DNA of 64,000 nucleotides, from positions 2,232,001-2,296,000 of the forward strand of contig NZ_CP029642.1 of assembly GCF_003268655.1 (NCBI RefSeq), in the 5' to 3' direction. A model generated the notes under the pieces. The model saw nothing but the letters and a program-made list of their open reading frames with translations, made no database searches and was not told the origin of the DNA. Below, in pieces: positions 17,712-27,098 of this stretch. Source of the stretch: Arthrobacter dokdonellae (GTDB lineage Bacteria; Actinomycetota; Actinomycetes; Actinomycetales; Micrococcaceae). Within the stretch, counting starts at the first letter, position 1. Every line of letters begins with the position of its first letter. The translations under genes were made by a program, and so were the position numbers.

Positions 17712-19766
17712 ATGAACGGTATTGCCAACAACACCAACACGACTGTTGATGAGCTGATTTCCCGGTCCAACCGCCTGGGTGCGGACAAGCGCATCACGAA
17801 CTATGCGGGCGGCAACACCTCGGCAAAAGGCATTGCCGCGGACCCCGTCACGGGGGAGCCGGTGGAACTGTTGTGGGTGAAGGGTTCCGGCGGGGACCTG
17901 GGCACCTTGGCGGAGTCCGGCCTGGCCGTGCTGCGCCTGGACCGCATGCGCGCCCTGCAGGATGTTTACCCCGGGGTGGAGCGCGAGGACGAGATGGTCG
18001 CGGCGTTTGACTACTGCCTGCATGGGAAGGGCGGGGCGGCCCCGTCGATCGACACGGCCATGCACGGCCTTCTCGACGCCGCGCACGTGGACCACCTGCA
18101 CCCGGACTCCGGCATCGCCATCGCCACGGCGGCCGGCGGCGAGGATCTGACTGCGCGGATTTTCGGTTCCCGGGTGGCCTGGGTGCCGTGGCGGCGCCCC
18201 GGCTTCCAGCTCGGCCTGGACATTGCCGCCATCAAGGCGAACAACCCCGACGCCGTGGGCACCATCCTAGGTGGGCACGGCATCACCGCCTGGGGCGCAA
18301 CCAGCGAGGAAGCGGAGGCTAATTCGCGCTGGATCATCGACACCGCGGAAAAGTACATCAAGGACCACGGCAAGGAAGCCCCTTTCGGTCCAAGGCTCCC
18401 CGCGTTCGAAGCACTACCGGAGGCCGAGCGCCGGGCCAAGGCGGCCGCCCTGGCTCCTACCATCCGGGGGCTGGCCTCCACGGACAAGGCCGCCGTGGGC
18501 CACTTCAGCGATGACCCCGCCGTGCTGGATTTCCTGGCCTCGGCCGAACACCCGCGACTGGGTGCCCTGGGCACCAGCTGCCCGGACCACTTCCTGCGCA
18601 CCAAGGTCGCCCCCCTTATCCTGGACCTGCCCGCCGGTGCGTCGGTGGAGGACTCCCTCGCCCGGCTCAAGGAGCTGCACGCCGAGTACCGCAGGGACTA
18701 TGCCGAGTACTACGGGCGCCACGCGCAGCCCGATTCGCCCGCCATGCGCGGGGCGGACCCGGCCATCGTGCTAATACCGGGCGTGGGCATGTTCTCCTAC
18801 GGGGCGAACAAGCAGACGGCCCGGGTGGCCGGGGAATTCTACCTCAACGCCATCAACGTCATGCGCGGCGCCGAGGCGCTCTCCAGCTATGCTCCCATCG
18901 AGGAGGCGGAGAAGTTCAGGATCGAGTACTGGGCGCTGGAGGAGGCCAAGCTGGCCCGCCTGCCCGGGCCCAAGTCCCACGCCGGGCGCATCGCACTGGT
19001 GACCGGTGCGGCGTCGGGCATCGGCAAGGCCATTGCCACCCGGCTGGCCGCCGAAGGCGCCTGCGTGGTCATTGCCGACCTCAACCTGGACGCGGCCCAG
19101 GACGTGGCCGCCGCGCTGGGCGGCCCCGACGTGGCCGTGGGCATCCGGGCCGATGTCACCGATGCGGCCGCGGTGCAGTCCGCGGTGGACGCGGCCGTGC
19201 TGGCCTTTGGCGGGCTGGACCTGGTGGTCAACAACGCCGGGCTCTCCATCTCCAAACCCCTGTTGGAAACCAGTGAAAAGGACTGGGATTTGCAGCACGA
19301 CGTGATGGCCAAGGGTTCCTTCCTGGTCTCGAGGGCGGCCGCGAAGGTGCTGATCGAGCAGGACATGGGCGGGGACATCGTCTACATCTCCTCGAAGAAC
19401 TCCGTTTTTGCCGGGCCCAATAACATCGCCTACTCCGCCACGAAGGCCGACCAGGCCCACCAGGTGCGCCTGCTGGCGGCCGAACTGGGCGAGTACGGCG
19501 TGCGCGTCAACGGCATCAACCCCGACGGCGTGGTCCGCGGCTCCGGCATCTTCGCCGGCGGTTGGGGCGCCAAGCGCGCCGCCGTGTACGGTGTGGAGGA
19601 GGAAAAGCTGGGCGAGTACTATGCCCAGCGGACACTGCTTAAGCGCGAGGTCCTGCCCGAGAACGTGGCCAACGCCGCGGCCGTGCTCACCAGCGCCGAG
19701 CTGTCGCACACGACGGGGCTGCACATCCCCGTCGACGCTGGCGTGGCCGCAGCCTTCCTGCGATGA
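17712..19766 (+). CDS. rhaD: Bifunctional rhamnulose-1-phosphate aldolase / lactaldehyde dehydrogenase
   Basis: A 684-residue fusion. Residues 1 to about 400 are a class II aldolase domain (NYAGGNTSAKG, and the metal-binding histidines of DAAHVDHLHPDSG) cleaving L-rhamnulose-1-phosphate into DHAP and L-lactaldehyde. Residues from about 420 are a short-chain dehydrogenase with the NAD motif VTGAASGIGKA, NNAG and the YSATK catalytic pair, which would oxidise L-lactaldehyde to lactate. The fused form is known from other bacteria (RhaEW/YuxG). ATG 17712 follows the isomerase stop directly; an upstream open frame reaching into the isomerase is only readthrough in an alternate frame. The kinase gene overlaps the end by 4 bases. 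Confidence 0.92.
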   Translation: MNGIANNTNTTVDELISRSNRLGADKRITNYAGGNTSAKGIAADPVTGEPVELLWVKGSGGDLGTLAESGLAVLRLDRMRALQDVYPGVEREDEMVAAFDYCLHGKGGAAPSIDTAMHGLLDAAHVDHLHPDSGIAIATAAGGEDLTARIFGSRVAWVPWRRPGFQLGLDIAAIKANNPDAVGTILGGHGITAWGATSEEAEANSRWIIDTAEKYIKDHGKEAPFGPRLPAFEALPEAERRAKAAALAPTIRGLASTDKAAVGHFSDDPAVLDFLASAEHPRLGALGTSCPDHFLRTKVAPLILDLPAGASVEDSLARLKELHAEYRRDYAEYYGRHAQPDSPAMRGADPAIVLIPGVGMFSYGANKQTARVAGEFYLNAINVMRGAEALSSYAPIEEAEKFRIEYWALEEAKLARLPGPKSHAGRIALVTGAASGIGKAIATRLAAEGACVVIADLNLDAAQDVAAALGGPDVAVGIRADVTDAAAVQSAVDAAVLAFGGLDLVVNNAGLSISKPLLETSEKDWDLQHDVMAKGSFLVSRAAAKVLIEQDMGGDIVYISSKNSVFAGPNNIAYSATKADQAHQVRLLAAELGEYGVRVNGINPDGVVRGSGIFAGGWGAKRAAVYGVEEEKLGEYYAQRTLLKREVLPENVANAAAVLTSAELSHTTGLHIPVDAGVAAAFLR

Positions 19767-21301
19767 ACGACACCGCCGAAACAGAACGCCACCCCGCGGC
19801 TGCCCGTGGCGGGGAGGCGTTCGTCGCCATTGACATCGGTGCCTCCTCCGGCCGGGTCATGCTCGGGCGCGTCAACACCGATACAGGGGCAGTGCTGGAG
19901 ACAGTGCACCGCTTCCCCAACGGCGTCCAAGAAATCGACGGCGCCCTGCGCTGGGACTTCGGCGCACTGTTCGCTGAGGTCCTGACGGGACTGTCAGCTG
20001 CCGCCGTGGCGGCGGCACTGCGGGCGGAGCGGATCGCGAGCATCGGCATTGACACCTGGGCGGTGGACTACGGCCTCGTGGACGCCGCCGGCGCCCTCGT
20101 GGCCCAGCCGCACAGCTACCGGGACGGCCGGAGCAACGCCGCCGTCGCAAGGGTCCACCAGGCGCTGGGCCCGGAACGGCTCTACGCCACCACCGGGCTG
20201 CAATTCCTGCCGTTCAACACGATCTACCAGCTCGCCAGCGAAGCCAGCCTGGCCGGCCTGCAGGCCCTCCTGATCCCGGACCTCATTGCCTTCCGGCTCA
20301 CTGGGGCCCGACGCACGGAGGCCACCAACGCCTCCACCACCGGATTGTTCGACGCCGTCGCCGGGGAATGGGCCACCGAATTCTTCACGGTCCTCGGCTT
20401 GCCTGCCGGGCTTTTTCCGCCGCTGATCCAGCCGGGCGAAACGGTTGGCACGCTGCTCCCGGCCGTGGCGGCCGCCACCGGGCTGCCCGGGGAGACCCGG
20501 GTGGTAGCCGTGGGGTCGCACGACACCGCCTCCGCCGTCGCGGCCGTTCCCGCAGCCGGCCGCAATTTTGCCTACGTCTCCTCCGGCACCTGGTCCCTGG
20601 TGGGCGTCGAGCTCACCCACCCCGTCCTGACGGAGGCCAGCCGCGCTGCTAATTTCACCAACGAACGCAGCGTGGACGGCACCATCCGCTACCTGCGCAA
20701 CACGGGCGGGCTCTGGCTGCTCAGCGAATCCATGCGCACGTGGACGCAGGAGCGCCGGGACACGCCCGCCGCCGGGTCCCCGGCCCCGGCGGCGCGGCGG
20801 CCCGGGCCGGCCCTGGCGGAACTCCTGGCCGCGGCCGCGGCGGAGCCGGCGGGCGGACCGCTCATCGACGTGGACGCGGAGGCTTTCATCGCACCCGGCA
20901 ACATGCCGGCCCGCATCCTGGCCGCGGCCAACGCAGCGGCCGCAGCGCTCGAGAACCGGCCGGCCGCCGTCGTGCGCTGCGTCCTGGACAGCCTCGCGGC
21001 AGCCTACGCACGCACGGTGCACGATGCCTCGGCCCTGTCGGGGCAGGCCGTGGACGTGATCCACATAGTGGGGGGCGGCTCGCAAAACACCCTGCTGTGC
21101 CAACTTACGGCCGACGCGACAGGCAAGAAGGTCATCGCCGGCCCCGTCGAGGCAACAGCCCTGGGAAACGTCCTCATCCAGGCGCGCGCCGCCGGAACCG
21201 TCACGGGCGGGCCCGACTCACTCCGCGGCCTCGTTGCCGCCGGCACCCGGCTCAAAGCCTACGAGCCCAGCGCGGCGCCGGAGTCGATGGTCCGGCGGTA
21301 A
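19763..21301 (+). CDS. rhaB: L-rhamnulose kinase (FGGY family)
   Basis: A 512-residue sugar kinase that phosphorylates L-rhamnulose. The N-terminal FGGY nucleotide fold reads FVAIDIGASSGRVMLGRVN; the substrate part follows with GIDTWAVDYGLVD. The C-terminal lobe contains YVSSGTWSLVG and the adenosine-binding HIVGGGSQNTLLCQ. An insert rich in Ala and Pro (about residues 330-345) is likely a surface loop. It is the last gene of the operon, overlaps the aldolase gene by 4 bases, and is followed by about 200 bases without a gene. Confidence 0.92.
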   Translation: MNDTAETERHPAAARGGEAFVAIDIGASSGRVMLGRVNTDTGAVLETVHRFPNGVQEIDGALRWDFGALFAEVLTGLSAAAVAAALRAERIASIGIDTWAVDYGLVDAAGALVAQPHSYRDGRSNAAVARVHQALGPERLYATTGLQFLPFNTIYQLASEASLAGLQALLIPDLIAFRLTGARRTEATNASTTGLFDAVAGEWATEFFTVLGLPAGLFPPLIQPGETVGTLLPAVAAATGLPGETRVVAVGSHDTASAVAAVPAAGRNFAYVSSGTWSLVGVELTHPVLTEASRAANFTNERSVDGTIRYLRNTGGLWLLSESMRTWTQERRDTPAAGSPAPAARRPGPALAELLAAAAAEPAGGPLIDVDAEAFIAPGNMPARILAAANAAAAALENRPAAVVRCVLDSLAAAYARTVHDASALSGQAVDVIHIVGGGSQNTLLCQLTADATGKKVIAGPVEATALGNVLIQARAAGTVTGGPDSLRGLVAAGTRLKAYEPSAAPESMVRR

Positions 21302-21505
21302 CCGGCCCTCAAGTCCACCCCCATCTTTCAACGCGAGGGACGCCCGATCGCCTTGAGCCATGGCCCGTTCAGCAGGGACCGGCGGCCGTGGCGTCCTGCT
21401 TCCTGCCTTCAGCGGGCGGACGAGTCCCTTGTATTTCACACGGTTGCGGGACCTTCCAAGGGCGTATGAGCAGGCCGTTGACAAGGGTGGACGGGGGCAG
21501 TTCCC

Positions 21506-22190
21506 TTAGGCACCACCCGTACTTTCGCGGAGAATGACTCGCCCGGCAATCCTGACAGAAGTCGCGTCGTCCGACAGTGCACCCAAAGTTATGAACCGCC
21601 CGCTCTCCTCAAGCGGCAGGCCCACAGTGGTGAGCGCCGGCCGGAAGTCCTGCAGCCATTCGATGTCATCGAATCCAGCAAGCAGGACATCACGTGGAAC
21701 TTTAAGCCCGTTTTCGCGCAGTCCGGCTGCCACTCCGCTGGCCATGACGTCGTTCCCGGCGAAGATGCACAGCCTTGTCTGTCTCGCGACAGCGTTGAGC
21801 TTCCGGGCAATCTTGACGCCGGCTTCGTAGCCCCGGCCCGGTTGAACGGGACACGGATGATCTCCGCGGCCGGGCGGCCGGCGTGGGCCAATCCTTGCTG
21901 GAATCCCCGGATCCGCCCGTCCGAGGTGGCCAGCCCGTCAGCGCCACCACAATCACGAATGGGCCGTCGTGGCTGCGTGCAAGTTCCTGCCCCAGATCCC
22001 GGGCCAGTTCTTCATGGGGGAGAGCAATCATACGGTACCGCTCCGGCTCCGCTGTGCCTGCCACGGGCTCTCCGACGATGCCCACACGTCCGCCATTGCT
22101 GCCCGTCATCTCAGCGGACGATATTGGACGGCCGACGGTGCCACGTGCCGTCCGGGATTCGGCGAAAACGGACTTGCGGCGCCTATTCAC
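21506..22190 (-). pseudogene. LacI-family regulator, truncated and frameshifted
   Basis: The C-terminal effector domain of a LacI-type repressor is recognisable but split over three frames. In order on the minus strand: GIVGEPVAGTAEPERYR and FVIVVAL; then after a shift near 21945 TSDGRIRGFQQGLAHAG; then after another shift near 21838 GYEAGVKIARKLN and VLLAGFDDIEWLQDFRPAL to the end at 21506. No helix-turn-helix start is found; the upstream end runs into the stop region of the Gfo/Idh/MocA-PmoA gene. It is therefore a remnant and not a functional repressor unless both frameshifts are sequence errors. Confidence 0.75.
21596..21647 (+). repeat. 52-base direct repeat, copy A
   Basis: Matches copy B at 26968-27019 at 48 of 52 positions in the same orientation. 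It encodes the same LacI C-terminal segment on the minus strand. The two copies bracket about 5.4 kb that holds the MFS carrier and the dehydrogenase-PmoA gene. Confidence 0.8.
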
Positions 22191-24385
22191 ACAGTCGGTG
22201 CCATATGCGGCGGTGCAGTGGGTCCTGCTGCCGCGTCTGCCGCCGGCTTCGGTGCGGTCTTGGCGGCATCGTCAGGCTCGGGAAAGGCTCCACCGTCATG
22301 GGCAGGTTCCCCGGAAGCGCGATCGGACGCAAATCTGGCTGCCTCGGACGGAGACACCTTGCCGTCCGAGATCCACATTGTGTAGGAGCGGATAACGGAG
22401 TCCCCTGCAGCCAGTAAGACGGGTCGGTCCCAGGCCAGAGCTGAACCCACTCCGGGATAGTCGGACATCCGGACAAACCAAGGATCGCGCGCCTCGGCAG
22501 GAGCGGCGAAAACCAGGCTTGCCGGGCCCTCTGGAAAATCTGCCGTCACGGCCAGCCAGGGAGAGGCGACGCCATGGACTTCGGCTTCACCTTGGCCTTC
22601 GTCAGTGAAGACATCAGCACCCAAGCAGGCTGCGATGCGCCAGAAGAGTCCGCCGTAGCCGCTTCCGCTCGCACCGTTTGAGCCCGGGCCACCCAGCGAG
22701 GCGTCGACGCCGGCGGTCAGCTCCGATGTCAGGTCAAGTCGCCACGTCCGGCGGTCCACCAGCCGGCCTCGGGTAATGCGGCGTTCGCGCAGCAGCACCT
22801 CTCCGTCCGGTGCCTTCCAATGGAGGGCTTGGTCCAGGAGGTCCGGCCGGGACGTTGTTGACACGTCGATGATGCGTCCATGGTCCGGCCGTTCTTCATA
22901 GCGGCCTGTAGCGCGTGTGTAGGTTTTGCCGCCCCAGAAGTTGACGCCGTTTACATCCTGCAGGGCAATTCCTGCGCCAAGGTGCCAGGGGTGGTCGGCC
23001 GGTAGATGGTCGCTGACGGTGACGCCGTCGAGGGTGCGCACTGGGTGGAGGTACGGCCGGGGTGAGAGCCGCGTCGCGAGACCGGCGCCGCTTTGCAGGG
23101 TGGCCACGACGGCGAGGCCGCTGTGACTACCGTCCGGTTCACCCTTGTTGTGTAAGCGTAGGGATGGCTTTTCCACGGCGGGGGCGGCGGGCCGCGCCCA
23201 GGGCAGGCCGAGCTCGCTGAAGGTGGCGTGGGCCGCCGTTGCGCGTTCCAACGCATCTTCGATTCCGGCGACCACGGCATGGGCCGCGTCGCCGTCTCCT
23301 ACCCAGAGGCGGTACTTTTCGGGGATTTGGAGTGGAGGTTGGGCCTTGCGGATGGCTTCAACCACGCGCATGAAAGCGCCGCTGTCCGAGAGCGGACTGA
23401 TCAGTGCCACGCTGCGTGTCGGGCTCTGGGGGTGATGTTGCTGGCGCAGATGCTCCAGCAGGTTCTCGACGAGGTCCGTCCGGCCGAACAGCCCGTGTCG
23501 GTCGCCGGCGGCAGAGCTGACAGTGAGGCGGTCCTCTGTGTAGTGGAAAATGGCTGTGCCTTCGCTGCCTTGGAGGGTGATGTACGGTTCGACGGACTCG
23601 CTGGCGCACAGGGTGAGCGCGCACGTGATCGGCAGGCCGGTGGCGGTACGGATCCGGATGATCGACGTGTCGTCGGACTCGATGTCGTTGGCGTGGTAGA
23701 GGTCCGTTTCCACGGAGGCAAGATCTTCCGCCGTCCGTGCCCCTGCAATCCTCAACGCGGTGGCGACGGCGTGTGCCAGCGGATTGGTAGCCACTCCGTC
23801 GACGACGTCGACGCCGTTCAGGCGGCGTTTGCCTGCCCAGCTTGAGCGTTTGTAGTAGGCACGGTCACGCACCCACCGTCCGGTGGCGGCAATGCCCAGA
23901 AGGGTTCCGATCTCACCGGTCAAGATGAGGTCGCCAATGGCCTCCAACGCGTCGGACCCGAGGCTTTGGAAGCCGACCTGGATGCTCCTGCCGGCTCTAT
24001 TTGCGGCGTCCTGAAGGGCGTTGAAGTCGGCGATCGAGGCAACGGGGGGCTTTTCCAGGTAAAGGTCTGCGTGGGGAAGCGCAGTGAGCGCAAGTGGCGC
24101 GTGCGTTTGAATGGGGGTTGCCACAATGACAAGGTCAAGTGCCGGGGTTTCTGCCAGCAACTCCTCCAGGGTGCTGAATATGGCGGTTTCGTGCGGGAGG
24201 GTGCCAGGGGCAGGCGGATTCGGGTCTGCGACGGCAACGAGGCTGACCAAGCCGCTGGCCTGGAGCCTTTCTAGGTTGCGGAGATGATGTGTGCCGAAAC
24301 CGTGCACTCCGACCAGGGCCACCCTGGCTGCGTCTGGATGGATCCGACGGGGTGACTCCTGACCGATTTCGGAGAATGATACCAC
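22187..24385 (-). CDS. Gfo/Idh/MocA dehydrogenase fused to a PmoA (DUF6807) domain
   Basis: A 732-residue fusion. The N-terminal half is an NAD(P)-dependent dehydrogenase of the Gfo/Idh/MocA family: Rossmann start RVALVGVHGFGTHHLRNLER and the family EKP motif in ADLYLEKPPVAS. The C-terminal part from about residue 400 is a PmoA/DUF6807 domain (HPWHLGAGIALQDVNGVNFW with its two His residues), of unknown catalytic role but common in sugar-degradation loci. GTG 24385 with AGGAGGG 7 bases ahead is a better start than ATG 24427. It lies downstream of the MFS carrier, probably in one transcript. Substrate unknown; a modified sugar or polyol is likely. Confidence 0.8.
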   Translation of the reverse strand: MVSFSEIGQESPRRIHPDAARVALVGVHGFGTHHLRNLERLQASGLVSLVAVADPNPPAPGTLPHETAIFSTLEELLAETPALDLVIVATPIQTHAPLALTALPHADLYLEKPPVASIADFNALQDAANRAGRSIQVGFQSLGSDALEAIGDLILTGEIGTLLGIAATGRWVRDRAYYKRSSWAGKRRLNGVDVVDGVATNPLAHAVATALRIAGARTAEDLASVETDLYHANDIESDDTSIIRIRTATGLPITCALTLCASESVEPYITLQGSEGTAIFHYTEDRLTVSSAAGDRHGLFGRTDLVENLLEHLRQQHHPQSPTRSVALISPLSDSGAFMRVVEAIRKAQPPLQIPEKYRLWVGDGDAAHAVVAGIEDALERATAAHATFSELGLPWARPAAPAVEKPSLRLHNKGEPDGSHSGLAVVATLQSGAGLATRLSPRPYLHPVRTLDGVTVSDHLPADHPWHLGAGIALQDVNGVNFWGGKTYTRATGRYEERPDHGRIIDVSTTSRPDLLDQALHWKAPDGEVLLRERRITRGRLVDRRTWRLDLTSELTAGVDASLGGPGSNGASGSGYGGLFWRIAACLGADVFTDEGQGEAEVHGVASPWLAVTADFPEGPASLVFAAPAEARDPWFVRMSDYPGVGSALAWDRPVLLAAGDSVIRSYTMWISDGKVSPSEAARFASDRASGEPAHDGGAFPEPDDAAKTAPKPAADAAAGPTAPPHMAPTV

Positions 24386-24467
24386 GACTTTACCCTCCTG
24401 CCCCGATGCAGAACATGCTGGCATCATTTTCCTACTAAATGGCGTTCATCTGAGTCGCCCATGCGCA

Positions 24468-25832
24468 TTAGGAGTCTTTTCCGGACGGCGGCACCGCGAC
24501 TGCAGGTGTCAGTACACCTAGCTCATTCATGCCGAGCTTGGCCGTTTCCCGGGAAAACCAGGCAGCAAGGGCTGAGATGACGGACAGGACGAGGGTGAGC
24601 CCTCCGATCACAAGCGGGACAAGCGTTGAGCCAGGGGGCGCGATCAAGGTAAAGATGCTTGGTAGGAACGCCACGAGGAGGAGCGCAATGTTCTGGGAGA
24701 CGGCGAAGCCCGTGACCCTCGTGTGGGTCGGGAACAGTTCCTGAAAGAAGCTGGAGAACGATGCGTTCCACATTTGGTAGAGGACACCGAAGATCAGGAT
24801 CGCCAGCACCACGGTGAGGGCGATGTTCTTTTGGCTGACGGCCCAAAGGTAGAAGAACGAAAGGATTCCGGCGCTAAGCGGGCCGAAGATCATCAAGGGA
24901 CGGCGCCCTATCCGGTCAGAGAGCCTCCCGAAGAAGGGTATCAGGACGATGGCGACGAGATTCGCGAGCACGGGCATCCATAAGTAGGTGGCGGGGCTCA
25001 TCTTGATCCCATACGCGGGTTGGGTTGCATAGGCGGCACCAAAGACCACCACGGTCACCCCGATGACGTTCGCCAGTCCCATGCAGATGGCCCTGACGAG
25101 CGCGCCACCGCTTTCACGAAATACTTGCAGCACGGGCGCCTTTGCGATCTGCCGTGTCGCCTTTTCTTCGAGAAATGCAGGGGTCTCCGCCACCCGACGA
25201 CGGATGATGAAGCCGGCGATGACCACGATGGCGCTGAGGAAGAACGGCACCCGCCAGCCCCACGCCAGAAACTGTGCCGACGGCAGAAATGCGGACAGCG
25301 GGATGAAACTGGCCGCGGCAAGGATTCCGCCGGCCTGAGTCCCCTGCAGGGCGAAACTTGCGTAAAAGCCGCGGCGACCTTCCGGAGAGTGCTCGACGAT
25401 CATGGCACTGGCGCCACCAAGTTCCCCCGCGACCGCGAATCCCTGGACCAGGCGCAGAACCACAAGAAGGATCGGCGCCAGCAGGCCCACCTGCTGGTAC
25501 GTCGGCAGCGCACCGACCAGGAACGTCGAGAAGCCCATGAGCAGCATGGCAAAAACGAGGATGTTTTTGCGGCCATGACGATCGCCCAGATTGCCCAGCA
25601 CGAACGCTCCGAGCGGCCGGGCTAGGTACCCCACGCCGTAGGTCGCCAGTGACGCGATGACTGCGATGGAGGCATTCCCCTTGGGAAAGAAAACCTGTGG
25701 AAAGACCAAAGCTGCAGCCGATGCATAAATCGAAAAATCGTAATATTCCAGCGCACTGCCGATCCATCCGCTCAGCGTCGCGCGTCGTGGCATCAACGGC
25801 ATTGTTGCGGCTTCGGACACTTGGTCATGCAT
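24468..25832 (-). CDS. MFS transporter, metabolite:H+ symporter type
   Basis: A 454-residue carrier with 12 predicted membrane segments. Sequence resembles the metabolite:H+ symporter (MHS) branch: SALEYYDFSIYASAAALVFP in segment 1, the loop LGDRHGRKNILVFAM between segments 2 and 3, GELGGASAMIVEHSPEGRRG in segment 4-5, and the repeat signature GRLSDRIGRRPLM after segment 7. Good ribosome site AAGGAGATCCC before ATG 25832. Likely first gene of an operon with the dehydrogenase-PmoA fusion. Two LacI-type operators lie within 90 bases upstream. The substrate is not evident; the neighbouring dehydrogenases suggest a sugar, polyol or sugar acid. Confidence 0.88.
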   Translation of the reverse strand: MHDQVSEAATMPLMPRRATLSGWIGSALEYYDFSIYASAAALVFPQVFFPKGNASIAVIASLATYGVGYLARPLGAFVLGNLGDRHGRKNILVFAMLLMGFSTFLVGALPTYQQVGLLAPILLVVLRLVQGFAVAGELGGASAMIVEHSPEGRRGFYASFALQGTQAGGILAAASFIPLSAFLPSAQFLAWGWRVPFFLSAIVVIAGFIIRRRVAETPAFLEEKATRQIAKAPVLQVFRESGGALVRAICMGLANVIGVTVVVFGAAYATQPAYGIKMSPATYLWMPVLANLVAIVLIPFFGRLSDRIGRRPLMIFGPLSAGILSFFYLWAVSQKNIALTVVLAILIFGVLYQMWNASFSSFFQELFPTHTRVTGFAVSQNIALLLVAFLPSIFTLIAPPGSTLVPLVIGGLTLVLSVISALAAWFSRETAKLGMNELGVLTPAVAVPPSGKDS

Positions 25833-25880
25833 GGGATCTCCTTTGATCTTTAAAGTCGAGCGCTGAGGCCACCAGAAGAC

Positions 25881-25896
25881 TGGTAAACGCTTTCCA
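25881..25896. promoter_or_regulatory. LacI/GalR-type operator upstream of the MFS gene
   Basis: TGGTAAACGCTTTCCA matches 6 of 8 positions between arms around a central CG, close to the TGGAAAGCGCTTTCCA-type consensus of LacI-family sites. It lies 49 bases upstream of the MFS ATG. Both nearby LacI genes are broken. Confidence 0.65.
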
Positions 25897-25907
25897 ATAT
25901 AGAACCA

Positions 25908-25919
25908 TGAATCGATTCA
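25908..25919. promoter_or_regulatory. Second LacI-type operator (perfect 12-base palindrome)
   Basis: TGAATCGATTCA is a perfect palindrome with central CG, 76 bases before the MFS start and 12 bases beyond the first operator. A different half-site sequence suggests that a second LacI-type protein, perhaps the broken one at 26151-27084, used it. Confidence 0.6.
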
Positions 25920-26150
25920 ATGTGTCAATGGTCTATGTGCAAGCATTTTAAACCTAGGCTGCGGCAGCCACCAGGGGAGAAGACGCTAAGCCGGCCGATC
26001 TGCATCTGACCGGCACCCGCTAGGGAAATCCTTGATTTGGGCGCTGGACAGACTTCCCGGTGACGGTCTGCGTGCCTGCGCGCAATGGCGAGCGGCCCGC
26101 CTGGTCCAGTGGCTGAATCCGTCGTCGCGCGGCGGGCGGAGTCCGGTTCC
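25920..26150. other. Gene-free stretch between the MFS promoter region and the LacI remnant
   Basis: Together with the operators upstream of 25832 this leaves about 320 bases with no gene. Beyond the two palindromes I see no RNA gene or repeat here. Confidence 0.35.
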
Positions 26151-27084
26151 CTAGCTGCGCACGCTGCTATGCCGGGAGACGATTTCGGGCGTAAACATGA
26201 CTTGGCGATGGACGTGGTCGATTTTGTTGTCGATTTCATGGCACCGAAGTTCTGCTGGGCGTTCCCCGATGTATTGCCGGGGCTGTCTGACGGACGTATG
26301 CGGGATGCTCGACTGGGAAGCGAAGTCGACGTCGTCGAAGCCAACTATGGCAATATCTTCGGGAAAGCGGAGCCCGTTGGCGGTGAATGACTCCAGGAGA
26401 CCGAGCGCCAGCTGGTCTTTGGCAGCAAATGCCGCGTTGGGCCGCATGGTCGGCCGAAGACCGCTGGTCAGTTCGCCGATCTGGTGTCCTGGCTCAAACT
26501 TGAGATTTAATGTCTCAAAAATTTTGACGGTGACGCCGACTCCCTTGGCGGCATGTGCGCCCCGATAACGGCCTTCGACCTGTTGGAGTGTGAAGGGGCC
26601 GCCGGCGAACGCCGGACGGACCGGCCCGGCGTCCAAGAGGTGGGCCATGGCTGCCCTGCCACCGGCGACTTCGTCAACCGAAGCAGAGCAGAAGTGCGCC
26701 GCACCTGCAAGCCGGACAACGAGAACGGACGGTATCCCTCGGAACGCATCGCGTCCAGCCGTTGAAGGACATATCCGAATGGAGTGATCAAGACGTCTTG
26801 GACCCGTTGCTGTTGGAAGAGGTCCAGATAAGTCAGTTCCCGTCCGCTTTCTCCGGCACCGTCGGCGACGGTAAAGGAATGTTTGTGCTTGTCGGCAATA
26901 TTCCCGGCACCGAGAGCCACAACGGTAAAAGCAGGGAGGTGAATCGTTTCATTACGTCGGTTGCGATCCGCCCGATATCCTCAAGCGGCAGGCTCGCAGT
27001 GGTGAGCGCCGGCCGGAAGGTGCGATCCGCTTCGAGGCGCTGGTGCGCATCTGAATTCGACAGCGATGGTGCGCTTGAGAGCAT
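26151..27084 (-). pseudogene. LacI-family regulator, frameshifted and joined to a second LacI fragment
   Basis: From 26920 downward the minus strand encodes LacI effector-domain sequence: LTYLDLFQQQRVQDVLITPF, then after a one-base shift near 26725 (GAGGGATACC) the frame continues as IPSVLVV and AHLLDAGPVRPAFAGGPFTL, ending with AIVGFDDVDFASQSSIPHTS and a stop at 26151. No helix-turn-helix precedes it. At 26968-27060 a short C-terminal LacI fragment (FRPALTTASLPLEDIGRIA) follows in the same direction, closely matching the end region of the other broken regulator at 21596-21647. The locus is a recombined, inactive regulator. Confidence 0.75.
26968..27019 (+). repeat. 52-base direct repeat, copy B
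   Basis: Second copy of the LacI C-terminal fragment, 48 of 52 bases identical to copy A at 21596-21647. Here it is detached from a full gene and abuts the start of the other LacI remnant. Confidence 0.8.
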
Positions 27085-27098
27085 CCGTCTTCCTCTCC

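Noticed and set aside
18771..21103. Long minus-strand open frames opposite rhaD and rhaB
   Set aside because: Composition is His/Gly/Arg-rich shadow coding. The plus strand has full dehydrogenase and kinase motifs.
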